DNA from: Oreocharis arfaki
Lineage: Eukaryota > Chordata > Aves > Passeriformes > Paramythiidae
DNA length: 64,000 bases
Assembly: GCA_013398015.1 (NCBI GenBank)
Contig: VZRR01010904.1
Coordinates: forward strand, 1,015,388-1,079,387
Direction: 5' to 3'
Part shown: piece after piece, positions 50,654-63,460 of the stretch
How the letters are laid out: each line of letters opens with the position of its first letter
How positions within the stretch are numbered: position 1 is the first letter of the stretch
Program-made: the position numbers and the translations under genes
Notes under the pieces: model-generated
The model's input: only the letters and a program-made list of their open reading frames with translations
What the model was told of the DNA's origin: nothing
Database searches by the model: none

Positions 50654-51785
50654 GCAGAATCACAAAATCATCAGGGCTGGTAGATTATCTGTCCAACCTT
50701 CCACCAACCAATAATTCAAGATTATCTGTCCAACCGTCAACTTAGCACAACCATAATTGCCCCTAAACCATATCCCCAAGTGCCTCATTGAGACATCTCT
50801 TGAGCACTTTCAGAGACAGTGACTCCACCACCTCCCTCATCAACTTTTTCCAATGCCTAACTACTTGTCAGTGAAAATATTTCTCTGTTATCTAATCTGA
50901 ACTTCCCCTGTTACAACTTCCTTTTGTCCTTTCACTTGAGAGATGCCAGAAGAGACTGACCCCCACCTCACGACAACCTCCTTTCAGGTAGTTGTAGAGA
51001 GCAATGAGGTCCTCCCTTAGCCCAAATATTTTCCTTCTCTGAACCACTTCAGTTCCCTCAGCTGCTCCTCACAGCACATGTTTTCTAGACCCTTCCCGAG
51101 GTCTGCTGGCCTTCTGTGGACACACTCCAGCACCTCGTTGCCCTTTTTGAAGTGAGACGCCCAGAACTGGACACATTACTCATGGTATGATCTTGACCTA
51201 TTGCCAAGTACAAGGGAATGATCACTGCCCTGGTCCTGCTGGCCACACCATTCTTGCTACAGGTCAACCTGCCACTGATGTCCTTGGCCACCTGGGCACA
51301 CTGCTGGCTCTTGGTCAGCTGGCTGTCAATCCTTTCTGCTAAGCAGCTCTCAAGCCACTCTTGCCCAAGCCTGTAGCACTGCATGGGGTTGTTTTGACCC
51401 AAGGGCAGGAACTCGTCACTTTTCATTGTTGACCTTCACACCTCTGGCCTTGGCCCATCAATCCAGTCTGTCTACATCCCCCTGCAGTCTTCTGGCCCTC
51501 CGGAAGATCAACACTCCTGCTCAACTTGGTTTCATCAGGAAACTGAATGAAGGTGCACTCGATCCCTTCACCCAGCTCCTCAATTAAGATATTGAACAGG
51601 ACTAACTGGTCCCAGTACTGAGCCCTGGGAAGTAACACTGGTGACCAGCCACCAACTGGATGTAACTCCACTCACCACCACACACAGCCATTCAGCCAGT
51701 TTTTCACCCAGTGAAGAGTACACCCATCCAAGTCATGAACAGCCACTTTGTCCAGCAGAATGCTGTGGAATTCAAAGCACACCAG
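50654..51785 (-). mobile_element. CR1 retrotransposon, about 1.13 kb with decayed reverse-transcriptase region
   Basis: This is the longest CR1 copy. On the minus strand it runs from within the ORF2 reverse transcriptase to the 3' end. Three broken frames carry recognisable pieces: FHSILLDKVAVHDLDG and RTL-like HWVKNWL (51672-51953), YWDQLVLFNILIEELGEGIE (51423-51671), and NNPMQCYRLGQEWLESCLAE (51085-51426). A stop separates the first two and a frameshift the next. The catalytic F-A-D-D box reads F-P-D-E, so the copy is dead. A 17-bp direct repeat (50682-50698 and 50719-50735) duplicates part of the 3' end. The 5' truncation abuts an A-rich tract at 51795. Confidence 0.93.
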
Positions 51786-51794
51786 TGCACAACT

Positions 51795-51847
51795 CAAAAA
51801 AAAAAAAAAACAAAAAAACAAAAAAACAAAAAAACCAACAAAAAGAA
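51795..51847. repeat. A-rich tract at the truncated 5' side of a CR1
   Basis: About 15 A followed by (CAAAAAA)n units. It abuts the broken 5' end of the minus-strand CR1 (50654-51785), so it may have been the insertion target or arisen at the truncation junction. Confidence 0.88.
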
Positions 51848-54800
51848 ATAGAGAAGTATATGCTAGGAGGCACAAACACAATTTCTGGCAAAAGATGCAT
51901 GACAGTAGAATAAAGCCCCTGAAATACAAAAGCTTAGCAATTCCAAATAACACAATTCAGATGTCCTTATCTGAGCTTGGTATAGCAGGACATACAGCTG
52001 AACACACACGAATTATGCAACGGTGCCAAAGTGTCTTTGCTACCGTGTTTGTTCACTTACATACAAGTATATAGATAACTGTAACTGGTTTGTTCTTATC
52101 ATAAGCAATATGTAGAAAACCCAAAATCACTAGAAACAGAGTATTTATTATTTTAAAGCAAAGGGCTTTAGTCTATAGAGATTATCATGAGACTCTGCAG
52201 GTTAAAGAAAACAGCCATCTTTGATTCTGCACTAAATTTATTTCATACCCTGCCCATGTTATTGGAATAAAAAGGGCTGTGGGAAGAGTCAAATTCAAAT
52301 GTCACTTGAATGAAAAGAATTTCTTAGTATACCCCCATTTTTTAATCTCCAAAACATTATTCAGGTGCAGGGGTTAACTCCTACCAAGCATTGGTTTTGG
52401 GTTGTAGTGTGTAGATGAAATGGCAATAGAAGTGTTCTTTTTTCCTCTCTTCTGAACAAATTATTTCAGTGAATTATTCCTGTATAATACCAGGATGAAT
52501 TATAAATGCTAGCATCAAAAAAATCAGTAATAGTCTAAGAATGAGTTCAGGGCCTTCCACAATACAGCCAGTTGAATTACTTGAAATTAGTAGTATGAGT
52601 CACCAACAGCCAAGAACAAATTAGGAGGCTACCTTATCAGTGTTTGATGTACCAAGACAGGTCCATTGATTCATTAAGCCAAATAATAAGGCAACACAGA
52701 GGGCAGAAGGACGTAGCAGAAGCCCACGACTCTTGCTGCATGGTCTAGGCAAGGCAGCTGGCTGGCTTCATCTTCTTCCAGGAAGAAAGGAATGCAGAAA
52801 GTGATACAGTCATGGCCCTGCAGACTCCTTGCAGCATGCTAAGAAACACAACGGATTCACAGAGAGAAGGATCTCACTGCACCGTCTGCAATCAGCACCG
52901 GTTAGGCATTGCCCAAGCCCATTAATGAGCCCAGTGAACAGCTGTATCTCCTGCTCCTCCCTTCTGATCTTCCTTAGGGACTTTCCATAACGTAGATATG
53001 CCCAAGACTTAGATAAAGGATAGAGGAGAAAGGAAGGAAATTATCTGTTGTTATTCAAACCTTGGGATCTTTGCCCTTGACCTTCATCTTTTCTTCAAAT
53101 CGAAGTATTTCTGTGCATTGTCTTTCATGAAGTTATGGTCTTCCTGATATCTGACTCAATAATTAATGTGTAAAGTTATTGCTTGCATGCATAATCTTTC
53201 TGTCTCATGAATATGTGAAGGAGGAAAGATTATAAGTTGTCAAATGCTTCCAGAGCCTCTCTCCATGACAGAATGATAGATCCCAATGCTGTATTTAAAA
53301 CACAGCTGAATAGATAAAAGTAGTGTTTAACTTTTATAGTCATTATGAACCACAGTAATTTATTGAACCCTTCAATCAGCTAAGGAAACAAAAGATTGGG
53401 AATGGGTGAATGACTCATTTCTTTTCATGCTGTGTGCACTGATGCTCCAGTAACTTGATGCTCTAAAGGCTAAACAAGACTGCACAAATGTATCACTGAA
53501 ATGAAGCAAACAAAGCACATCATAAACAAAAACAAATCAGTGGAAAGCACTGAGGGAAATTCCAGCTAGTGGTTGGCTCTTAATTAGCTGTATCTGCAGG
53601 ATGTGTCTGAAATAGTTGAGAAGACAAATGTAGATTTCACAGTGACTCAGGAAAAAAAGATAGTTTCAATAGGAACGAAAAGTCTAAGTAAATAGGCTCA
53701 GATATTTCTGCATCCAACAACTTGACTAAGGAATACATGCATATGTTTTGCACCCTTTTTTTCCTCTTTTCCCTGATGTTAGGACCTATCCATAGAAGGA
53801 ATTTGGATGTCACTTTAACACAAAGCAGTTTGACTGTAACCTCACAATGTATATTGATGAAAGGCATCATCTATTTATATTTACAGAAGACATTGAAAGA
53901 TTTTTGTGGTACCCTGTTTATAAATTGGAAACTGAGGTACCACCTGCCATGGAGTATCTGTTAATTCGGTTGTTTGAATAAATCTGCCAAAGCACACAGA
54001 GAACCCCATTCAGCACATAGTAGATCTGATTCTATATCCCTTCACTAAACATGAAGAGCTTTGGAAGACTCAAAATAATTCAGTTTGCTATGAAAAACTC
54101 TGTGTTACAAAACTCAGGTCCGTACCATGCAGCCCTCACGGAAGAGCAGGACCCCTTCCAGACTGCCTATGGATCCAAATGCAGACAAAATAATTATAAA
54201 AAATCAGATGAGAAAAGCGAATATAACATTCATGAATTATTTCCATTCTTGCTTGATTGAATGTACAGAGAAGCCCATTTCCTTCCAGGTGTCAAAGCAG
54301 TAAACTTCTAGGAAGGTAAAACAAAAAGGAAAAAAAAAAGGGAGGGGAGGGAATAATCCCCCCTTGCCTTGATCCATCCTCAAAATTTTCGCCTTGTCTT
54401 CCTAAGGAATTCAAACAACAGTCAGAAAGATCATTTCAGCACCTTCAGATGAAGGTCAAAACTTTGAAAGAGGTAGAGACACTTCTCGTTGGCTCCTAAG
54501 AATGGAAACACAATCATCATTATGGGCAGTGTTTTGAATGCAGCTATGAATATGTAATCTTTTATATGATTTTGCATACACTGGTGTTGTAGGTTAAATT
54601 GCAAACGATATTGCCACTGATGCATTTGCACTTTGCACTCATAAAATGAAGATAATCCTTTCTGTTGCTATCAAGGAGCACTTAAAAATAATTCTGAAAG
54701 AGTTTTCATTTTGTTTTGAAATTTTTGCTGTTCCTTATGGTACCCTAAAGTCCTCTTTGAATAAGCTGACGGAAGCTATAAGGTGTGAACTAAAAAAATC

Positions 54801-56122
54801 AAAGATAACCATGAAATTTCTCATTCAGGTACCAACTCTGTCCTCATTACTAGGACTGCCCAATATTTCTCTTTGTCAAAAGTGTTCATAACACCACATA
54901 CAAACCCAAATCACACTGAATAAAAAGCAGTGAAAAGAATTCCTGACGGAGTAAATATGAAGATAGTAATAAATGTTCAGTGCAATCTAATTAATCTGTG
55001 TTGTTTTGAAATATTAATTGCTGTAATTACTCCTCATGGATCCATCAAGGTGATAGGCAATTAGGAAGGTTCTTGAACCCCATTATGGGCAGTGAAAGCA
55101 GATGTTAGTTAGTATTTGAGACTAAAAGTTCAAAATATTCCATCTTGCTGTTTTAAAATACCCAGTTGTGTATTTCTTGCAGGGGAATATGAGGCTTCAC
55201 AATAGAACATATAGTTTGTCAAACCACAGAGCAGAGAAAGTGACATTATAACAAAGAAGACAAGAGAACGGTTAAAATCTCAGGTACACTGATCCTGAGA
55301 AGGGAATGTTCCCTTTTGTTCCCATGTGCCCTTATTTATTGACAGTGGAACAGAACAGCCCCTCCTTAAACAGGGAACCTCTTCAGACAGAAGTCATCAC
55401 TTGTTGCCACATAGGCTTACAGTGCTTAAAGAAATTCTGCTTTAACTCTCCAGTGGAGAGCAGAGGCACCAAGAGAATACAAATGATGACTGTGTAATTG
55501 AAATTAAGCTGGTTGCTAAATGCAGAGCCTAAATATAAACCTCAGTTTGGTTTATTGAACATATAGACAGAGTAGAATCATTAGCCTGCCGTTATGCATC
55601 TACTCGCACAAAAATAGTGCCATTTAGAAGACTCACCGTGCAGTATTTTATCCTTCCTTAACACTAATGTGGTGTCTTTGAAAGCAAATATTAAAAGAGA
55701 TCTGAGCTATCTCAGTCTGAAGCAAGAGGTTACCTTGAAGCTACCTGCAAAACTACAGAACTATCCTGTGGTGTATTTCTTTGTGAAATTCACAGCATTG
55801 CGTACAGCTGCAAGCATAAAAATTGCACAGCAAACTTTGCTGCAGGCCCAGTTAGAAACACCATCATCTGGGGCCTTTTGGAATGGAGAACATCTTCCAC
55901 TAATCCCATCACTACCATTCAGAATATCATCTCATCACTTTGGTGGTTTATTAATGAAGTAGACGGAGCTGGAGAAAAAAAAATAAAACCATACAAGTAA
56001 GTTGCAATAGTTCAAGTGTTTCTCCATTACAAATCATTGCTTGACCTTAAGAGATCTGTTGTTACCTGTGAAAACAGTAAAAGTAGTCTTAGTCTATCCT
56101 TTGATGCTTTGTTCTAGGATAC

Positions 56123-56190
56123 TGTCCTGGTTTCAGCCAAGGACAGGGCTGATTTTTCACAGTAGTCGTAAGGGGTTCAAGCCTGGATAC
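56123..56190 (+). mobile_element. Possible avian LTR start fragment
   Basis: TGTCCTGGTTTCAGCCAAGG followed by ACAGGGCTGATTTTTCACAG resembles the 5' end of a common avian endogenous-retrovirus LTR family, which begins TGTCCTGGTTTCAG. Only about 70 bp align by eye and the rest has decayed or been lost. Assignment is from memory of the family's start. Confidence 0.45.
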
Positions 56191-57479
56191 ACGATTTTAC
56201 TGAAATCTGTTTGTCATAGCTTAAAATAGAAAAAGGTAAACAAAGGGAGTGTATACCTCTAAGTACTGTTTTTCTAAAAAAAAAGAAGTAGAAAAGAGAA
56301 GTAGTTGAATCTTTCTTGCTAGTATTTTTTTTTCATGACTGTATAGGTTTATAAAAATTTATACATTTTTGCTTAGTATAGTATCATCTTTTACTACTTT
56401 TAGAGATGTTTGTCTTAATTTTTTATCTACCATTCTTTCCTATCCTGCTAGCTATTTAGCACTAATTGTAAAGAAATTCCAACTTTGAGACTACTTAACC
56501 TTATTTCAAGCATACTAGTACTCGAAAAAAACCAGTGCAATGAAAGTACACCTCCTAAGTGATGACTTTTGGATTGCTTATTGGGATTACCCAGATATTT
56601 CTTTTAATGTGACAGCGAGACCATGCAGAACATAGATGTAGTGAAATTCCATGAAAGTACTGACAGTTTGTGCTTTTACCTACCTGTATCACTCAGACCA
56701 GGTGTTAGTCATTGTTCAGACTTAGCCCACAACAGAAATCACTGCCATTAACCAAAATTTCTTGCAATGATTTTTAGTCTTGATTTCATCTTGATTAAGG
56801 ATAACTACCATTTGACAAATGAATTGCTAAACCAGCATTGATTTTGTACGAGGAACCTTTTTTTCTCTTTCCTAGTGAGCCAGCCCCAGAATTAATGATT
56901 GTTTATTTTTTAATTCTTGTATGGAGTAAAGGAGACAGTATCAATGACTTGTTGGGTAAATGGACTGCAAATGACTATAGTAAAAAAAGTCTTTTAAAAT
57001 CAAAATGCAGGCAGAGAAAGTGCCGGTTTCGTCTTCCAAATGAGAGTCATAGGTTTTTCTTGAAGACACAGCTTCACTCACAAATTAAAAAGAAACTAAT
57101 GACCTCAGTAAATATCTGTATGGAATCTAAACATCTGAATTTTGAATTGTTTTTTTACAGTTAAAGTCAGTGGGCAAAACAGACCCAGCTTGGAGAAAAT
57201 CAATTTTAATTATAAAAAGAATTTAAATATTTAACTACTAGTAATGAATATTTAATATCTGGTAATATTAAGTACATATCAAATTACTAATTTGGGTACT
57301 GTGAAACAAAAAGACAAACATTAAAACTAAACATATCTTATCCCTTTCCTACGTTCAGCTTCACTACAGCACTCAGGAGACTCCTCTCCTTCTCTGCCAG
57401 AAGAGGCACAGGGGGAAAGGGAGATAGAAGTTCTGGTCAGGTAATCTCTTCTCTGTCTCCTTCCTCCTCACATTTCTCC

Positions 57480-57875
57480 CCTGCTCCAGTGCGGGTCCTC
57501 CATGGGCTGCAGCGGATGTGCACTCTGCCATGCAGCACCTCCTCCTTCTCTTCCTCTTCCTCCTTTTTCTCCTCCTCTTCGTCCTCTTTCTCCTCCTCCT
57601 TCTCCTCCTCCTCCTTCTCCTCCTCCTTCCCCTCTCTGACCACAGTGTTCACACTGCTGTTCCTCACTCGTTGCTTCCCTCCTCTCTGCCCATCATTTTC
57701 TGACCTTTCTTAAATACCCTTTCCCAGAGGCACCACCGCCCGTGTCTGGGGGCCTGAGCCGTGCCCTGTGGTGGGTTGGCTGGAGCTGTCTGGAACCAAC
57801 TCCCCCTCACAGAGGCCATCTGCATGGCCCCCACCATCACTTTGACACCTCCACCCAGCACAGCACAAAAAGAGA
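57480..57875 (+). mobile_element. Avian interspersed repeat fragment (probably LTR-derived) holding a CT-rich expansion
   Basis: CTGCTCCAGTGCGGGTCCTC and CATGGGCTGCAG at the left, GCACCTCCTCC, then CAGAGGCACCACC, GTGGGTTGGCTGGAGC and CACAGAGGCCATCTGCATGG at the right resemble a GC-rich repeat that I recall as dispersed in bird genomes, probably part of an LTR element. GC content is well above the flanks. A (TCCTCC/TTC) pyrimidine tract has expanded inside it. The family name is not certain. Confidence 0.45.
57537..57636 (+). repeat. Polypyrimidine (TCC/TTC)n tract, 100 bp
   Basis: An almost pure C/T strand of interrupted CTCCTCCTT units. Its translations give Ser-, Leu- or Glu-rich open frames (57437-57713, both strands), which are composition artefacts. 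Long purine/pyrimidine tracts of this type can adopt triplex structures. Confidence 0.9.
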
Positions 57876-60800
57876 ATAGATATTTTCCCAGTATTTTTGC
57901 ATTTCAATTTCTTCTTCAATTTCAAAATCCATTTTACACTATTTGGAGTTTATCCTATTTTTATCTTTTTTTAATGCTTTACTACTGAGCTGTATGTAGT
58001 TATTAAGATACATCAGGAGCACTTCACCTTGTCATAAATGTTTCTATATTCAGCCCCCACTGTCTCCAAAGGAGTTTTAAAAAGCTGAGTGAAGATTTAC
58101 ATCATACACTGGTTATGTGACTTTTTGTTATCGATGATAGTGCCTTACACTGAAACATTTCTGCCATTATTAGGCAAATCATATTCTAGAAATACATCAT
58201 TAATATGAAAATTCAGCAAAAACTACTTGAAGAAATATAGAGTTAATTATTTCCTCACAAGTATTTACTTCATCAAATGAAGAACCTCCTGAAGGCCTCC
58301 TACATGTAAAACTATATAGAAAATACTCAGCAGGACTCAAGGGCTTTAACCATGCTGAAATGTCAGTCTTGCAAGGTTTATGGCATGAGGCACAATGCAT
58401 TTAGGATTCTGACAAAAGAGTTTAGAAACTGTAACCTGTTCTCTGTAATTTAATGCAGAGTGCATTGCCTTTAGCACCGCACAATCCCTACTGACATAAA
58501 GCAATTCCATGTAAAGATTTTAATCATGTCCCTGACTGGCTTATTTACTTGGCTCTGGAAGAAGACTGAAAAATTCTGTTGATTTTCTGAGTCAGGCTTT
58601 GCCCTAAATTTAAAACAACAGAAGTGCAACAATATTGAGATTCTGTGAATGCCTATGCAAGTAAATTCCACTCAGCTGCTCAAAGATATGAATTCTTATA
58701 GAGGCACAAGCAAGATAAATGAAAATTAAGTTTTACATTTGAAAATACGATGCCTACAGTCATCCACCTTAACTATGACTCAATGTTCCACCGTTGGACA
58801 TACAGGTATGTTAGTCCCCAAAGAAAACCTGCTGTATGGGAGGTGAAATAGCCTTTTTCTATCTCCTAAAAGATAGCTGTCAAGAAGTTATCCCTCTGTG
58901 AGGAGAGAAACTTCTATTTTACTGGATTTTAAGTAGCATGAATCATTACAGCGCTCCATTATCTAAGTGATCTATTGCTCCGCAATCCTTTTAAATGAAT
59001 CTAGAAGAGATTATGTCACCTTGCTGATTCAGTTCAGTCAGCGTATAACACTCTGAAGACTATAACACCAAGCTAGATGGACAAGATGGAATAACACCCG
59101 AAAATGTCACAATATCAAATCTGTGATGACATGAGTCATTCCCATTGAGAAAGAACATCTCAGGAAGAGCTCTTCAGAAATACAGGTACATGTCATATGA
59201 CAAAATGACAGTCAATATGCAATTCCACATCAGCAAGCACTATTTAGAAGGTCATTCACTTAGAGTGAGTTACGTAAAGGACCCTCACACCTTATTTAAG
59301 ATATTAATTACCATTGGCTATGTTCGCAAGTCCTGTCTGCATTGCAGCTAGATCTAGCTAACCTAAACACTTCATGTCAAGTTTCGTAACTGCTTGCTGT
59401 AATGAAAATAACTCTAATCTTAAGTATTTACAAGTAAAGGATAGAAGTAAGAAAAACTGCTGAACAGGAGAATGAACCCTTACAGAACAATTTCTTTTCT
59501 ATAGAGTACCTGCTTATTAGATCATCCTTGAAATTTTGTCATCTGATAATGATCTATCTGATGTCAATAGAAACTGACACAATTTGCAAGTTTACTGATG
59601 TTCAAGCTTCCTGCCCAGAGACTGACAATCTCTTCAAGATGCTCATAAGCTTGACAGTGCTCAACATCAGGAATGAGAGGTTTTCTCTGAAATGCCTGTA
59701 AACTACTGTAAATATATTCACTGAGATGACCCAAGAGTGGAACTGTAATTAATAACTGAATTTTCATGTGTGAGATAATTCTACAGGTTACAGATTTTTG
59801 CACAACTTGCTTTGATTTAGGTGCAACTGCTCATCATAATGCCCTTAATTTCAGACCTCTGGAAGACCTGTGTTAATGTTAATTAATACATTTGTATTTA
59901 TATTTGTAATGCCCTTACTTCTGTCTCTTCTGAGCTTTTTCTTTTCCTTCATCTTTCTTTGTTGACATTGTCACCAAAGAATTCTTAAGGCTTAGAAAAT
60001 GATAGAGCCATATTTACACTTCTTACAATTTACCTCTATTCACCATTACCATTTTTGCAGTGTTAATTGCTGAAAATTCTTATAAAGTTATGATTGAATG
60101 TTTATTATTCAATTACTGTTCCCCTGTATCCTCACAAAAACTGGACAAATACCTTCTTGACCATAAGATTATGGTGATATCTCCAGTCAAAAATCAGTCC
60201 CCTCTGACTAGTCAGTGTAGGAAGCTAATTAACAAATTGACTACTTCATATATACAATACCAAGAGGCCTCTAAGTTGATAACTTCTTGCAAATATCTAT
60301 ATTATATGATAATCAATGATGCATCACATTCCAAAAGAAAAAAACCCAGCTAAGGTCACACAGAGGTATCAAAAAATATCTTGGAATCTGTGATGTGAAA
60401 CAAAAAGATAGTTAATACAAAATGAAGTTCAGGCTGTTTAGATTAGCCATCCCATTCTTTCTACATCCAGAAGAAGAGGGAAAAATCAGCATATTTCTTC
60501 CTTATGGTAACAGCTTTTAAGCATTAAAACATGCTGAAACTAATAAAACAAAACTATTACTCATCTGGGCACAAGCTCAAAAAATGTTACTAGAGGTAAA
60601 AACTTGAATGAAAAGATCCAGAATTCATAACATTTGCATGCCAACTCAAGTTAAACATCAATCCAATAATGATAAAGCAGATCAGTAGTCAGTGCTTTTT
60701 GGCAAAGGCATTGGTTAGGATATTAACTCAAATTTAGTTGACAAATATTAAATTGCACCTCTAATTCAGCAGATAAGCAGGAAACAGAATTCTAGTATGT

Positions 60801-63390
60801 CATTACATACACAGAAATTTCTGCATATATTTGTGGTAGTTCTGGTTTATATTAAATCCCTTTATCTTCAGAGTTCATTCAAATCTTATATGAAACTTTA
60901 AAGTGTGGGAGACTCTTTGGGCTACTCTTCAATTATGCTCCAGTGCATGTTCTCTATAAAAATCTGAACTTTTGTGCAGTGGGGGATAAATAGCTTATTT
61001 CTCTACATAAAATTAATGCGATTCCTTATGTTTTGAGGTAGTATTTTTCTCTGAGAAGGCACCATTTTTGAAGGTCATTTCCAGTGTAGTCTGGGTAAAT
61101 GGAATAACCTCTGAGTAGCAGAGCATTACTGATGACCGGAGTATTCTTTCCATGAGCATTTTTTTCACAATCATAAACATAGTTAAAATATCTTTCTTCT
61201 TCCGTGGCTCTCAGCTTGGTCCTCTAACTACAGGGTCGTGACAAGAATCACCACTGCAAGAAGGTCACAACCCACAGGACTTCTGATAGTCCTGGGAATA
61301 ATAGATTTTTCTCCTAGCAAGCACAAATGTGCTCTCAGGTAAAAGTCTAATATTTTTCTTCAGAGTTAGGGGGCATGAGCCTGTCCAGGTCAATTGACCT
61401 GGTGGCACAGAGGGTCTCCCAGCTTAGTTGTCCTGTTTAACACTGCTGCACATTAATAAGGACTGAAAGCCACTGCAATTCCAAGGCTAGTTTAGAAACT
61501 GAGCAATCGCCGGCATGAATTCATTATTTCATAGATACATATTCATTGTCACTAATAGTTGGTAGCTGGAAGGTGTTCTGCATTTGGCAGCACCTCCTCC
61601 AGCCAGAGAATTTACCTAGAATCTGAGAGGCTGCTGCTCACACTCTCCTTGAGCTTACATCTGGGTACAGATCACTTACAGGCATAATGTGATGGAATGT
61701 GTCCCCATGTGATAGCAAAGTGAACCAAGTACTGTATTCCAGTATCCCAGCTGGGAAAATTAGAATTTTGGTCCACACAACCTCAGGGGTATATGGCTCC
61801 TATTTACTTGTTAGTGCCTGTGAAAAAAACATTCAGCACAGGCCAAAGCCACAATGATCAATATCTGGATTATGCACTGGAATATGCAATACATTTTGAA
61901 TTTTAATGGATCTTGAAATATCTCCTACACTTCAGTTGTTCATTTTTCATTGCAAAGGTCATGCATTCTAACATGATTAATGCATGAAAAATCTTCTGGT
62001 TAGCTTCCATCAACATACTTTTCTTTGAAAGCAGCCCTCTTATGCATGCATTGAAACAGGTCACAAAATTTCTGATGCCAATATACATCTCCTTTTTAAC
62101 TTTGGTGGGCTTTGGATTAAGCATTCAAATAGGGAAAAAACCCCAACCAAACAGCTGAAGAGCTATAAACTACACCTGGTCTTGGGTCACTGAGTTATTC
62201 CCTCAGTTCTGCCACAGATCTACTACAGAAGAAATGGTTGTGTCTATAGTCTGCAGCTGTTGCAGACAGTAAGCAATAGGGGAGAAAAAAATTCTTTTAA
62301 GAAGTTTTCTAGAATGAAAGCATCAATACTATTTCACTCTAAACTGTCCATTAAATAGTCTAGCTTCCAAAAGAGGAAAAGAAAAACCCTTTCCTTTTCC
62401 TCACCCAAAATAAAAGTAAAAATTACTGAGTGAGATGAATTGTATCATTACCTTATTCCATAACTACTTTCATTTTGGAAAGAAAAAAAAAATGAAAACT
62501 GCTTAGCTGAATTAAAGCAAGGAATTCTGACAGACATTTCAAAATAGCAGGCATGTATGATTTCCATGAATACCCTGAAAAGCAAATGTCTATCATCCAC
62601 CCTCCCTCCCTGCTAAAAAAAAAAAGAAAAAAACCTGACAAAAAACTTTCAAACTGTTAGTTACTTAGTTAATATAAAGAATGCCATCTACCGGCAATAA
62701 CAATAAGTAGCACTGTTTATAAGTTGCTAGGTGGGGTAAGGTTGCCACTTTCACACACTGCAAACAAGTCCAAAGGCCATTTCTTCAAAAAGAAATCTCT
62801 AAATTTGAAAGAAGGTGTTATGTTCCAGGTTTCTCTTCAATGTCTATTCTTAGTCATTGTCTTATGTTTGGAAACAAGTCCCTAGTGGGAAATAACAGAT
62901 TAGGTTCACAATCCATTTAAGAAGAAGGTTTTTTTGTGAGTATGTGTTCCACAGCCTTACAAACATACAGGACTGGCATAGTTACTAAATGGACATCTCT
63001 CACAATGAGAAGAAAGACATGTATAGCAATCAAAGGGTGGTTGTTAACAAATTAACTCCAAACACACAGCTCCTATGTTGGCCTGCATCAATGAGGCAGA
63101 AAAGGCTGTTAAAAGATTCTTGAGTAAACTGATGAAGGGACCCCACCAGATGCACAGTTTCACCTTCAATTGTCTGCCCTACAACTTTTCGAAACCATTC
63201 ATTGTTGAAGTGCTGTCATTTTGAAACAAGTATCTAGGCAATGACTGATTTATAATAAGTAAGGAAAGTAGATACTAATTATTTCTTGTAGTACATATGA
63301 GAAAGAAAGTACGCATTGCACTTTCTTAAAAATTAGGAGCAGCGTGTCTTCAGACACTCTAGCTTTAAAACCATGACTATGACCCATGAG

Positions 63391-63460
63391 AGGAAAAAAA
63401 CCTCACAAACCAACAAATAAACAAAAAAACTCCACATCCAAAACAACCAAAAAACCCAAA
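63391..63460. repeat. A/C-rich low-complexity tract
   Basis: AAAAAAACCTCACAAACC and CCAAAACAACCAAAAAACCC units near the right edge of the window. Confidence 0.85.

Noticed and set aside
57437..57713. Glu/Lys-rich and Ser/Leu-rich open frames
   Set aside because: They are translations of the polypyrimidine tract, with no protein support.
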